Part shown: piece after piece, positions 26,310 through 34,120 of the stretch
Layout: the number at the start of each line of letters is the position of its first letter
How positions within the stretch are numbered: position 1 is the first letter of the stretch
DNA from: Clostridiales bacterium
Lineage (GTDB): Bacteria > Bacillota > Clostridia > Oscillospirales > Acutalibacteraceae
Direction: 5' to 3'
Assembly: GCA_019415945.1 (NCBI GenBank)
Contig: DXYF01000020.1
Location: 1 to 62,347, forward strand
DNA length: 62,347 nucleotides
Made by a program: the position numbers and the translations under genes
Notes under the pieces: generated by a model
The model's input: only the letters and a program-made list of their open reading frames with translations
The model's database searches: none
What the model was told of the DNA's origin: nothing

Positions 26310-26433
26310 GTAAATTATAATTAATAAGTAAAATAATTTGTAATATTGTGTAAATAGGATTGTTATATTGTAAAATTTAGTTATTGTTTATAAAAAATAA
26401 ACGAAAATTTAGTTTATAAATTTTATGATTTGC

Positions 26434-26462
26434 TTGAAATCAACATATTTTTTTGGTATTAT
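26434..26462 (+). promoter_or_regulatory. Promoter of the glycogen operon
   Basis: TTGAAA (26434-26439), 17-nt spacer and TATTAT (26457-26462), with the start codon about 55 nt downstream. The rest of the AT-rich 26310-26517 stretch shows no gene or clear structure. Confidence 0.7.
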
Positions 26463-26517
26463 ATTAGAAGAACGAATTTAGGTTATTGGTATTATTGTGC
26501 TTTAAGGAGTTGAATAT

Positions 26518-28428
26518 ATGAATTACAACTTTAACGAGGATCGAAATGCTCTTGATTTGTTTACCGCAGGCGATTCGATTCGTGCTTATGACTTTTTCGG
26601 AGCACACCTCGTGAACTGGGACGGCAAGGACGGAGTCGTTTTCAGAGTCTGGGCTCCCAACGCCCTCAGTGTGTCGGTTGTAGGAGGTTTCAACAACTGG
26701 AATAAAACATCAAATTATATGTACAAGATCGGCAGCGGAGCATGGGAAGTGTTTATCGAGGGCATAAAACCCTATGAGATATATAAATATTGTATTGAAA
26801 CACCGTGGTTTGAAAAAATTTTAAAGTCGGATCCGTTTGCCTTTCACGCTCAAACACGACCCGATAATGCGTCTATGGTTTATGATATTTATGAATATTC
26901 ATGGGGCGATGAGGATTGGTTTGCCTACCGTTCAAAATGCGACAGGTTAAAATCACCGATGAATATATATGAACTTCATGCAGGCTCTTGGAGAAAATAT
27001 CCTGACGGCAATTTCTTTAATTATCGAAAAATTGCAGAAGAGCTTGTTCCTTATCTCAAGGAAATGAATTATACACATGTTCAGCTTATGCCGATAATGG
27101 AGCACCCTTATGACGAGAGCTGGGGGTTTCAGACCACAGGATATTTTGCACCGACTTCTCGGTACGGTACTCCTGCTGATTTTATGTATCTTGTCGATAT
27201 GCTTCACCGTGAAAATATCGGGGTGATTTTAGACTGGGTTCCGTCAAATTTTCCTAAGGATCAGTACGGACTTGAAAAGTTTGACGGTACCTGTCTTTTT
27301 GAAAATGATGACATCTGCAAGGGTGAACGCCCGTCGTGGGGGACTTGCCTGTTCGACTTTTCAAAGAGTGAGGTCATAAGCTTTCTTGTTTCTTCGGCAA
27401 TATACTGGATTGAAAAATATCATGTTGACGGGTTAAGAGTAGGTGCGTTGTCGTCTATGCTTTACCTCGATTATGAGAAAAACGACGGCGAGTGGGTGCC
27501 GAATAAATACGGCGGCAAGGAAAACCTTGAGGCGATAAACTTTGTAAAGCACCTGAATACTGCCGTTCATATGTTCCACCCTGATGTTCTCATGTTTGCC
27601 GAAGAAAATACTTCTTGGCCTAAGCTTACTCATCCGCTTGAGGAAGGCGGTTTGGGCTTTGATTACAAGTGGAATATGGGCTGGATGAATGATATGATTC
27701 ATTACATATCACTTGATCCGTTATGGAGACCGTTTAATCACGATAATCTTACCTATAGCTTTTTCTATGCTTTTTCCGAGCATTTTTTACTGCCGGTGTC
27801 GCATGATGTTGTTTCAAATAACAAGGGATCGTTAATCGGCAAAATGCCGGGAACTTATGACGACAAATTTGCAGGAGTAAGAGCGTTTATTGCTTATATG
27901 TATGCTCATCCGGGCAAAAAACTTGTGTTTATGGGAACCGAGATAGGTCAATTTGATGAATGGGATGTAAAGTCGGGAATTCAGTGGGATTTACTTTCGT
28001 TTGACAAACATTCAAAGCTTATGTCGTTCTTTTGTGATATTAACAAATTTTACGTTGAAAACAAGCCTTTGTACGAACTTGATACTATCTGGAAAGGCTT
28101 TGACTGGATTCATCACGATGATTATATAAACAGCGTTATTGCCTTTAAGAGAACCGACAGTGAAGGCAGCGAGATAATTGCCGTTTGTAATTTCCAGCCT
28201 GCAAAGCACGAAAAATACTATATCGGCGTTCCGAAATACGGATTATACAGCGAAGTTTTTACATCGGATGACGAAAAGTACGGCGGAACAGGCATATCAA
28301 ACGGAACGGATATTGTGCCTGAAGTAATGAAAATTCACGGCTGCGATCAGGGACTTGCCCTGACTTTACCGCCGCTCAGCGTTATTTATTTAAAATGTAC
28401 CGGGGAGCTCGATACTCCTGCGGAATAA
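26518..28428 (+). CDS. Glycogen branching enzyme-like protein lacking the catalytic nucleophile
   Basis: This 636-residue protein aligns by eye along the whole length of GlgB: an N-terminal CBM48 (VVFRVWAPNALSVSVVGGFNNW), the GH13 barrel and a C-terminal beta domain. However the region II motif reads GLRVGALSSMLYLDY where GlgB has RVDAV, so the nucleophile Asp is Gly309 (GGT at 27442-27444). Region I reads DWVPSNFP instead of DWVP(A/G)HFP, losing the conserved His. The usual HADPR loop is ENDDIC, and region IV reads SHDVVSNNK instead of SHDEVVHGK. The region III Glu (FAEEN) remains. Branching activity is therefore unlikely; a glycogen-binding or regulatory role is possible. It is first in a cluster with glgC, glgD and glgA. 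A ribosome site AAGGAG precedes the ATG. Confidence 0.88.
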   Translation: MNYNFNEDRNALDLFTAGDSIRAYDFFGAHLVNWDGKDGVVFRVWAPNALSVSVVGGFNNWNKTSNYMYKIGSGAWEVFIEGIKPYEIYKYCIETPWFEKILKSDPFAFHAQTRPDNASMVYDIYEYSWGDEDWFAYRSKCDRLKSPMNIYELHAGSWRKYPDGNFFNYRKIAEELVPYLKEMNYTHVQLMPIMEHPYDESWGFQTTGYFAPTSRYGTPADFMYLVDMLHRENIGVILDWVPSNFPKDQYGLEKFDGTCLFENDDICKGERPSWGTCLFDFSKSEVISFLVSSAIYWIEKYHVDGLRVGALSSMLYLDYEKNDGEWVPNKYGGKENLEAINFVKHLNTAVHMFHPDVLMFAEENTSWPKLTHPLEEGGLGFDYKWNMGWMNDMIHYISLDPLWRPFNHDNLTYSFFYAFSEHFLLPVSHDVVSNNKGSLIGKMPGTYDDKFAGVRAFIAYMYAHPGKKLVFMGTEIGQFDEWDVKSGIQWDLLSFDKHSKLMSFFCDINKFYVENKPLYELDTIWKGFDWIHHDDYINSVIAFKRTDSEGSEIIAVCNFQPAKHEKYYIGVPKYGLYSEVFTSDDEKYGGTGISNGTDIVPEVMKIHGCDQGLALTLPPLSVIYLKCTGELDTPAE

Positions 28429-28504
28429 CTGCTATACGGATTCATATAATAACTTGTATATTGTTAATAGGTTATAACAAAAAATAAATCGGAGGTATTT
28501 GTAA

Positions 28505-29716
28505 ATGTTTCCAAAAAAGGAAGTAGTTGCTATGCTGCTTGCGGGCGGTCAAGGTTCTCGCCTGGGAGTGCTTACAAAGAAGCTGGCTAAGCCCGCTGTA
28601 CCGTTTGGGGGAAAGTACCGCATTATTGACTTTCCGTTGTCAAATTGCGTAAATTCAGGTATTGATGCCGTAGGAGTTTTGACCCAGTATCAGCCGTTGG
28701 TTTTGAATGAATATATCGGTAATGGTCAGCCGTGGGATCTTGACGGTATGCATTCGGGAGTGAATTGCCTGAGTCCGTATCAGGCGGTTGACGGTGCCGA
28801 CTGGTATTCCGGAACAGCAAATGCAATTTATCAGAATATAAATTATATCGAGCGATACGACCCTGAATATGTTGTTGTGCTTTCGGGGGATCATATTTAC
28901 AAGATGGATTATAACAAGATGCTCGAGTTTCACAAGAAAAAGGAAGCGTCGTGCACTATTGCCGTAATTGATGTTCCTCTTGAGGAAGCGTCTCGTTTCG
29001 GTATTTTAAATACCTATGAAGACGGTAAGATTTATGAATTTGACGAAAAGCCCGAGCATCCCAAAAGCACCAACGCTTCAATGGGAATATACATATTTAG
29101 CTGGAAACAGCTAAAAAAATATCTTGTTGAGGATGAAGCAAAAGAAAATTCAAGCCATGATTTCGGCAAGGATGTACTCCCCGCAATGCTCGCTTCGGGC
29201 GAAAAAATGTTTGCTTATCCTTTTGAGGGGTACTGGAAAGATGTAGGAACAATAGACAGCCTTTGGGAAGCCAATATGGATTTGCTCGACCCAAATGTTA
29301 CTCTTGATTTAAAGGATATCTATTCGCGCAATCCTATGATGCCTCCTCACTATGTGTCAAGTGAAGCAAATATTCAGAACTCACTTGTAGCGGACGGTTG
29401 CAATGTTTACGGAAACCTTGAATTTTCAATTTTGTTTGCAGGTGTAACAGTGGGAAAGAATGCTACGGTTAATTCGTCTATCATCATGCCCGGTGCTGTT
29501 ATTGAGGACGGTGCGATTGTTCAGTATGCAATCGTAGCCGAAAATACGGTAATCGGCAAAAATACTGTTGTAGGTGAAAAGCCTGAGAATGTGTCCGATC
29601 GAGATAAATGGGGCATTACCGTAATAGGTGCAAATGCTAAAATCTGCGATAATTGCGTTGTTAAGGCAAAGCAAATGATTCAAAGCGATACGGAGGTGAA
29701 GGCTGATGAGAAGTAA
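28505..29716 (+). CDS. glgC: Glucose-1-phosphate adenylyltransferase, catalytic-type subunit
   Basis: A 403-residue ADP-glucose pyrophosphorylase, which makes ADP-glucose from glucose-1-phosphate and ATP, the first committed step of glycogen synthesis. The nucleotidyltransferase core shows AMLLAGGQGSRLGVLTKKLAKPAVPFGGKYRIIDF, interrupted here only for length, then VVVLSGDHIYKMDY and FGILNTYEDGKIYEFDEKPEHP. A left-handed beta-helix closes the protein (about 290-395). CGGAGG precedes the ATG. glgD begins inside its 3' end with an 11-nt overlap, so the two subunits are coupled. Confidence 0.96.
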   Translation: MFPKKEVVAMLLAGGQGSRLGVLTKKLAKPAVPFGGKYRIIDFPLSNCVNSGIDAVGVLTQYQPLVLNEYIGNGQPWDLDGMHSGVNCLSPYQAVDGADWYSGTANAIYQNINYIERYDPEYVVVLSGDHIYKMDYNKMLEFHKKKEASCTIAVIDVPLEEASRFGILNTYEDGKIYEFDEKPEHPKSTNASMGIYIFSWKQLKKYLVEDEAKENSSHDFGKDVLPAMLASGEKMFAYPFEGYWKDVGTIDSLWEANMDLLDPNVTLDLKDIYSRNPMMPPHYVSSEANIQNSLVADGCNVYGNLEFSILFAGVTVGKNATVNSSIIMPGAVIEDGAIVQYAIVAENTVIGKNTVVGEKPENVSDRDKWGITVIGANAKICDNCVVKAKQMIQSDTEVKADEK

Positions 29717-30815
29717 TGATGTTCTTGGATTTATATTTGCAGATACACTCGATGAAAAAATCCCGGAGCTCTCGGCTTCCCGTACAACTGCAAGTATTCC
29801 TATCGGCGGAAAATACAGGCTCATTGATTTTGTGCTTTCAAATATGTCAAATTCGGGTATAAATAATGTGGGCATAGTTGCAAAGAGCAATTTTCTTTCA
29901 CTCATGGATCATGTAGGCTCCGGAAGTGCGTACGATCTTTCAAAGAGAAGAAGCAATCTTACTGTTTTGCCCCCGTACGGCGGAAAGACTTTTTCAAATT
30001 ATGTTGAAACAATTTACAATCTGCACGGCTACATTGAGAACAGCCGTGAGGAGTATGTTCTTATATCTCCCGGAAACATTGTAACGAACTTTGACTACAA
30101 CGGTGTGTTTGATTTCCATTCAAACAATAACGCTGATATTACATTGGTATATAAACGCGGAGTTGTACCGAGCGGTTACGATCGACCTGTTACGGTTGAT
30201 ATTGATGAAACAGGCAGGGTGCAGCAAATATTTATAAAACCTGAAGCAAGTAATGAAACTGTCAATCAATTCTATGGTTGTGTACTTATAAAAAAAGAGC
30301 TGTTGTTAGATGAGATTAGAAAGGCATTAAGCCTTAATCAGCTTGATGTTAAGCGTATCATTCAAAAATCTATCGGCAGATTAAATGTGTTTGCATACGA
30401 AAACAAAGATTATTGCTCTGCAATCAGTTCTATTAACGATTACTTTTCGTTTAATATGGATCTGATGAAAAGAGAAGTAAGAGATGAGCTGTTTAATCCG
30501 AAGCGTCCTATTTACACAAAGGTAAGAGATGACGCTCCGTCAAGATACGGTCTGACGAGCAAGGTCAAAAATTCGATTATAGCTCAAGGCTGTGTTATAA
30601 ACGGCGAGGTGGAAAACTGCGTGCTTTCCAAGGGTGTTTATGTCGGAGAAGGTGCAAAAATCAGTAACTGCATAGTAATGCAGGATACCAAAATCGGATG
30701 CAACACAAATTTAAATTACATCATAATAGACAAGGATGTAACAATCAAAGACGGGCGTTCGCTTATGGGCTTTGATTCATATCCTATCTACATAGCAAAA
30801 AAATCAGTTGTTTAA
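29706..30815 (+). CDS. glgD: GlgD subunit of ADP-glucose pyrophosphorylase
   Basis: A 369-residue paralogue of GlgC. The N terminus replaces the GGxGxRL nucleotide loop by FADTLDEKIPELSASR, so it is probably non-catalytic, while RTTASIPIGGKYRLIDFVLSN and the C-terminal beta-helix are kept. In Firmicutes GlgD pairs with GlgC and modulates its activity. The start lies within glgC after GGAGGTG. glgA follows by 15 nt. Confidence 0.93.
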   Translation: MRSNDVLGFIFADTLDEKIPELSASRTTASIPIGGKYRLIDFVLSNMSNSGINNVGIVAKSNFLSLMDHVGSGSAYDLSKRRSNLTVLPPYGGKTFSNYVETIYNLHGYIENSREEYVLISPGNIVTNFDYNGVFDFHSNNNADITLVYKRGVVPSGYDRPVTVDIDETGRVQQIFIKPEASNETVNQFYGCVLIKKELLLDEIRKALSLNQLDVKRIIQKSIGRLNVFAYENKDYCSAISSINDYFSFNMDLMKREVRDELFNPKRPIYTKVRDDAPSRYGLTSKVKNSIIAQGCVINGEVENCVLSKGVYVGEGAKISNCIVMQDTKIGCNTNLNYIIIDKDVTIKDGRSLMGFDSYPIYIAKKSVV

Positions 30816-30830
30816 TTGGAGGACAAACAA

Positions 30831-32258
30831 ATGAGAATTTTATATTGTGCGTCGGAGGCGAATCCGTACTGCGGAAGCGGCGGACTTGCCGATGTAGCAG
30901 GAAGCCTGCCCCATACTCTGTGCAGAAAAGGACAGGATTGCAGAATAGTTGTTCCGCTTTACGGCACTATCCCGCAGGAACTCAGAAATTCACTTAATTT
31001 TATTACGAATTTTACTGTGCCTGTTGCATGGCGTCATCAGTACTGCGGACTTTTCTGGGCAAGATGGAATGACTGCACATACTATTTTATTGATAATGAA
31101 TACTACTTTAAGCGTGGAACTCTATATGGTCACTACGATGATGCGGAAAGATTTGCATTCTTCTCAAGGGCAATTCTTGAGATGCTTCCGTATATCGACT
31201 TTCATCCCGACATAATTCACTGCAACGACTGGCAAACGGCTCTCGTACCCGTTTATTACTACCTGTTTTATTCTCACAGACCTTGGTATTACAATATTAA
31301 GAGTTTATTTACAATTCATAACATTCAGTATCAGGGAGAGTACGGCTGGGAGGTAAATACGGAATGTGTCGGTATTCCTGCCTCTGAGACTAAGATACTT
31401 GAGATGAACGGCAAACTCAATATGATGAAGGGTGCCATTGAAACATCTACCCGCGTTTCAACCGTATCACCGAGCTATGCGGCAGAAATAAAAGACCCGT
31501 GGTTTAGCTGGGGACTTCATGATGAGCTTAATCTCCGTCACTACAAACTTTGCGGAATTAAAAACGGCATAGATTTAGACAGCTACAACCCCGAAACCGA
31601 CTATCAGCTTTATCGCAACTACTCAAAGGACGATATGAGCGGAAAAGGCGAGTGTAAGCGTGCATTGCAGGAGCGTTTGTGCCTTGAACAGCGTTGGGAT
31701 ATTCCGATTGTCGGAATGGTTACAAGGCTTGTTGCACACAAGGGACTTGACCTTGTGAGAATGGGTCTTGAGGAGCTTATGAACACGGAGAATATGCAGT
31801 TTGTAATTCTCGGTTCAGGCGACAAGGAATATGAGGACTATTTCAATTATATGCAGGCTAAATATCCGGGAAGACTTTGCTTCTGCCATGGCTTTGTTCC
31901 GGAACTTGCAAGAAAAATATACTCAGGCGCTGATATTTTCCTTATGCCGTCCAAGCAGGAACCGTGCGGACTTGCACAAATGATTGCATTGCGTTACGGA
32001 ACGATACCTGTAGTGCGTGAGGTAGGCGGACTGAAGGATTCTGTTTTTGACAGTGCGGACAATTACGGAAACGGATTTACCTTTAAAAATTACGATACCG
32101 CTGATATGCAGCTTGCCGTAAGAAGAGCACTTTGGGGTATTCGTGACGCAGCCGGCTGGCATCAGCTTATGTGGCGTGCTATGATGAGCGACAACAGCTG
32201 GGATCGTTCTGCACAGGATTACATTAATCTATATAACGATACTCTTAAATGGGCATAA
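30831..32258 (+). CDS. glgA: Glycogen synthase (ADP-glucose), GT5
   Basis: A 475-residue GT5 glucosyltransferase that extends alpha-1,4-glucan from ADP-glucose. It has GGLADVAGSLP near the N terminus, MVTRLVAHKGLDLV in the middle, and the C-terminal PSKQEPCGLAQMIALRYGT with the conserved acidic and loop residues, then VREVGGLKDSV. The usual KTGGL motif reads GSGGL, so the first Lys is Gly; some clostridial GlgA proteins also vary here, from memory. The upstream TTG at 30816 contains the GGAGG site, so the ATG at 30831 is the real start. It ends the glg cluster. Confidence 0.95.
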   Translation: MRILYCASEANPYCGSGGLADVAGSLPHTLCRKGQDCRIVVPLYGTIPQELRNSLNFITNFTVPVAWRHQYCGLFWARWNDCTYYFIDNEYYFKRGTLYGHYDDAERFAFFSRAILEMLPYIDFHPDIIHCNDWQTALVPVYYYLFYSHRPWYYNIKSLFTIHNIQYQGEYGWEVNTECVGIPASETKILEMNGKLNMMKGAIETSTRVSTVSPSYAAEIKDPWFSWGLHDELNLRHYKLCGIKNGIDLDSYNPETDYQLYRNYSKDDMSGKGECKRALQERLCLEQRWDIPIVGMVTRLVAHKGLDLVRMGLEELMNTENMQFVILGSGDKEYEDYFNYMQAKYPGRLCFCHGFVPELARKIYSGADIFLMPSKQEPCGLAQMIALRYGTIPVVREVGGLKDSVFDSADNYGNGFTFKNYDTADMQLAVRRALWGIRDAAGWHQLMWRAMMSDNSWDRSAQDYINLYNDTLKWA

Positions 32259-32271
32259 TTTCAAAAAACAT

Positions 32272-32302
32272 AACAGACTGCGGTTAATAATCGCAGTCTG
32301 TT
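32272..32302 (+). terminator. Hairpin at the end of the glg cluster
   Basis: ACAGACTGCG and CGCAGTCTGT form a perfect 10-bp stem with a 9-nt loop 15 nt after the glgA stop. The following T run is interrupted (GTCAATTTTCG). Confidence 0.75.
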
Positions 32303-32375
32303 GTCAATTTTCGTTCTGTTAGATGTAGTATTTTAGCAACAGCAATTTTAAATGAGAGAAATTTTTTTAAAATAC

Positions 32376-32404
32376 TTGACAATGAGTGTTTCTTTTGATA
32401 AAAT
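32376..32404 (+). promoter_or_regulatory. Promoter of the tRNA-Pro gene
   Basis: Consensus TTGACA (32376-32381), 17-nt spacer, TAAAAT (32399-32404), 14 nt before the mature tRNA. Confidence 0.85.
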
Positions 32405-32418
32405 AAGTACTGTTGCAT

Positions 32419-32495
32419 CGGGATGTAGCGCAGTTTGGTAGCGCACACGTCTGGGGGGCGTGGAGTCGCAAGTTCAAGTCTTGTCATCCCGACCA
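32419..32495 (+). tRNA. tRNA-Pro (anticodon GGG), CCA encoded
   Basis: A 77-nt cloverleaf is readable. The acceptor arms are CGGGATG and CATCCCG, the D stem is GCGC/GCGC, and the anticodon stem is CACGT/GCGTG around loop CTGGGGG. The T arm is GCAAG-TTCAAGT-CTTGT. The 3' end is A plus encoded CCA. The anticodon GGG reads proline codons CCC/CCU. It is followed at once by a terminator, so it is a single-gene unit. Confidence 0.96.
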
Positions 32496-32500
32496 TAAAA

Positions 32501-32530
32501 ACAGGTATCATTTTTTGATGCCTGTTTTTA
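32501..32530 (+). terminator. Terminator of the tRNA-Pro gene
   Basis: ACAGGTATCA and TGATGCCTGT form a 10-bp stem with one G-U pair and a T5 loop, followed by TTTTATTTTG. Confidence 0.88.
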
Positions 32531-32653
32531 TTTTGTCTATAAGATAAATAGTAAAGAGGCTTTTTGCCAACAGTTAGGGAATCTCGAAAATGAAACATAT
32601 AATTTCACGCAGATGACATAAAATCAAATCTTTGTTTGATTTTATGTATATAG

Positions 32654-32991
32654 ATGTATACAGACGGAAAGGCTGTTTCCTTATGCGGGTTACAAGTCAA
32701 AGAAAGTTTGCCTCAGATAACAGTATGCGAGAACGGTTCGGAAAAAAGTGCGGAACTTGTCAGCGTATATACAGTGCCTGATTGCAGAGGGAGAGGATAT
32801 ATGCAATCCCTTCTGTTATTTCTTCTTAATTTTGCCTTCTTATTGATTTTGCCAAAGAACAAGGATATACTGATGTTGTGTTGAGCACAAATACGGATGA
32901 TGCAAAACATATATATGAAAAATTTGGTTTTAAGTATATTTCCGACAAGTATAATTTAAGACTTGCAGATAATGCGAAAAAGGAGAAATAA
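32654..32991 (+). pseudogene. Frameshifted, N-terminally truncated GNAT acetyltransferase remnant
   Basis: The first frame (from 32654) gives GKAVSLCGLQVKESLP and SAELVSVYTVPDCRGRGYMQSLL, the acetyl-CoA-binding V-x-P-x-x-R-G-x-G-Y region of GNAT enzymes. Near 32840 the coding continues in another frame: IDFAKEQGYTDVVLSTN, then AKHIYEKFGFKYISDKY, ending with TAA at 32989. A TAG stop precedes the first ATG, and the usual N-terminal 50 or so residues are absent. It is probably inactive. Its end provides the ribosome binding site of nfo. Confidence 0.75.
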
Positions 32992-32994
32992 ATA

Positions 32995-33825
32995 ATGTTA
33001 AATATCGGCTGTCATCTTTCAATTTCAAACGGTTTTGAGGCTATAGGAAAGCAGGCTCTTGAAATCGGTGCAAATACATTTCAGTTTTTTACACGCAATC
33101 CGAGGGGCGGTGCGGCACGCAAAATTGATCGGGCTGATGCAGACGCTTTAAGGGAGTTAATGAGAGCAAACGGATTTTCTCAAATTCTTGCCCACGCTCC
33201 GTACACGATGAATCTTTGTTCATCAAAGGCTGAAACCCGTGAATTTGCGTTCAATACTCTTGCGGATGATTTAGAGAGAATGGAGTATCTGGCGGGTAAT
33301 TTGTACAATTTTCATCCCGGAAGTCATACAGGTCAGGGTGCTGAAGCGGGGATAAATCAAATAGCTGAAGCCTTGAATAATGCGATGTTTTCGGAAATGA
33401 ATACAACCGTACTGCTTGAAACAATGGCAGGAAAGGGAACGGAAGTCGGCGGTAGGTTTGAGGAGCTTGCAGAGATAATCAGCCGTGTTAAATATAATGA
33501 AAAAATCGGAGTGTGCCTGGATACCTGCCATGTTTTTGACGCAGGATACGATATAGTAAACCATTTTGATGAAGTTCTTAATGAGTTCGACAGAATAATA
33601 GGACTTGACAGGTTAAAAGCCGTTCATCTTAACGACAGTATGAATTACCTCGGTTGTCACAAGGACAGACATCAAAAAATAGGTGAGGGGGCAATCGGGC
33701 TTGAAGCCGTTAAAAATATAATAAACAACTGTCACATAAATAAACTTCCGATTCTGCTGGAAACGCCGAATGACATTGACGGATATGCAAAAGAAATTAA
33801 ACTTTTGAAGAGTATTGCTCAATAA
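32995..33825 (+). CDS. nfo: Deoxyribonuclease IV (endonuclease IV)
   Basis: A 276-residue AP endonuclease of the Nfo family, which nicks 5' of abasic sites in base-excision repair. The family pattern is clear: GCHLSISNG at the N terminus, AHAPYTMNL, FHPGSHTGQG, LLETMAGKGTEVG, VCLDTCHVFDAGYD and HLNDSMNYLGCHKDRHQKIGEG, which supply the His, Glu and Asp ligands of the three-zinc site. AAGGAG precedes the ATG within the tail of the GNAT remnant. Confidence 0.96.
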   Translation: MLNIGCHLSISNGFEAIGKQALEIGANTFQFFTRNPRGGAARKIDRADADALRELMRANGFSQILAHAPYTMNLCSSKAETREFAFNTLADDLERMEYLAGNLYNFHPGSHTGQGAEAGINQIAEALNNAMFSEMNTTVLLETMAGKGTEVGGRFEELAEIISRVKYNEKIGVCLDTCHVFDAGYDIVNHFDEVLNEFDRIIGLDRLKAVHLNDSMNYLGCHKDRHQKIGEGAIGLEAVKNIINNCHINKLPILLETPNDIDGYAKEIKLLKSIAQ

Positions 33826-34002
33826 TAACATTTAGTTGCAAAAATATGCGAATTGAACAATATATCACGAATAATAAAAATCGGAAAAATATTACAAAAT
33901 AATTGTATGAATTGCTTAATTTTAACTCACTTCAATAAACTTGTAATGTGTCAACTGGCGAAATTGCTAAAAATAACGCCGTAAGATTGTGCATATAGTG
34001 CG

Positions 34003-34031
34003 TTGCGTAAGCAAATTAATTTTGATATTAT
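34003..34031 (+). promoter_or_regulatory. Candidate promoter of the first dockerin amylase
   Basis: TTGCGT (34003-34008), a 17-nt spacer and TATTAT (34026-34031). The predicted transcript start is just before the two leader hairpins at 34041-34093. Confidence 0.5.
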
Positions 34032-34040
34032 TACTCATAG

Positions 34041-34093
34041 AAAGACAAAATATGCAGTTTGTCTTTTATCAGAGCAAATGTTTTAGTGCTCTG
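34041..34093 (+). promoter_or_regulatory. Two consecutive leader hairpins before the amylase gene
   Basis: AAAGACAAA/TTTGTCTTT (34041-34066) is a perfect 9-bp hairpin with an 8-nt loop. CAGAGCA/TGCTCTG (34070-34093) is a perfect 7-bp hairpin with a 10-nt loop. Only three bases separate them, and the AGGAG site follows 15 nt later. They could stabilise the mRNA or regulate translation. Confidence 0.5.
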
Positions 34094-34120
34094 CGGTAAT
34101 TTTATTTAGGAGTGATACTA

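Noticed and set aside
27442..27444. Base error as explanation for the missing GlgB nucleophile
   Set aside because: A single GAT to GGT error is possible, but the region I His, the HADPR loop and region IV are altered too, so an error alone does not explain the pattern.
30816..30830. TTG at 30816 as the start of glgA
   Set aside because: This TTG contains the GGAGG ribosome binding site; the ATG at 30831 is correctly spaced.
32284..32598. Minus-strand frame across the tRNA-Pro gene
   Set aside because: It runs antisense through a complete tRNA and its terminator and has no independent support.
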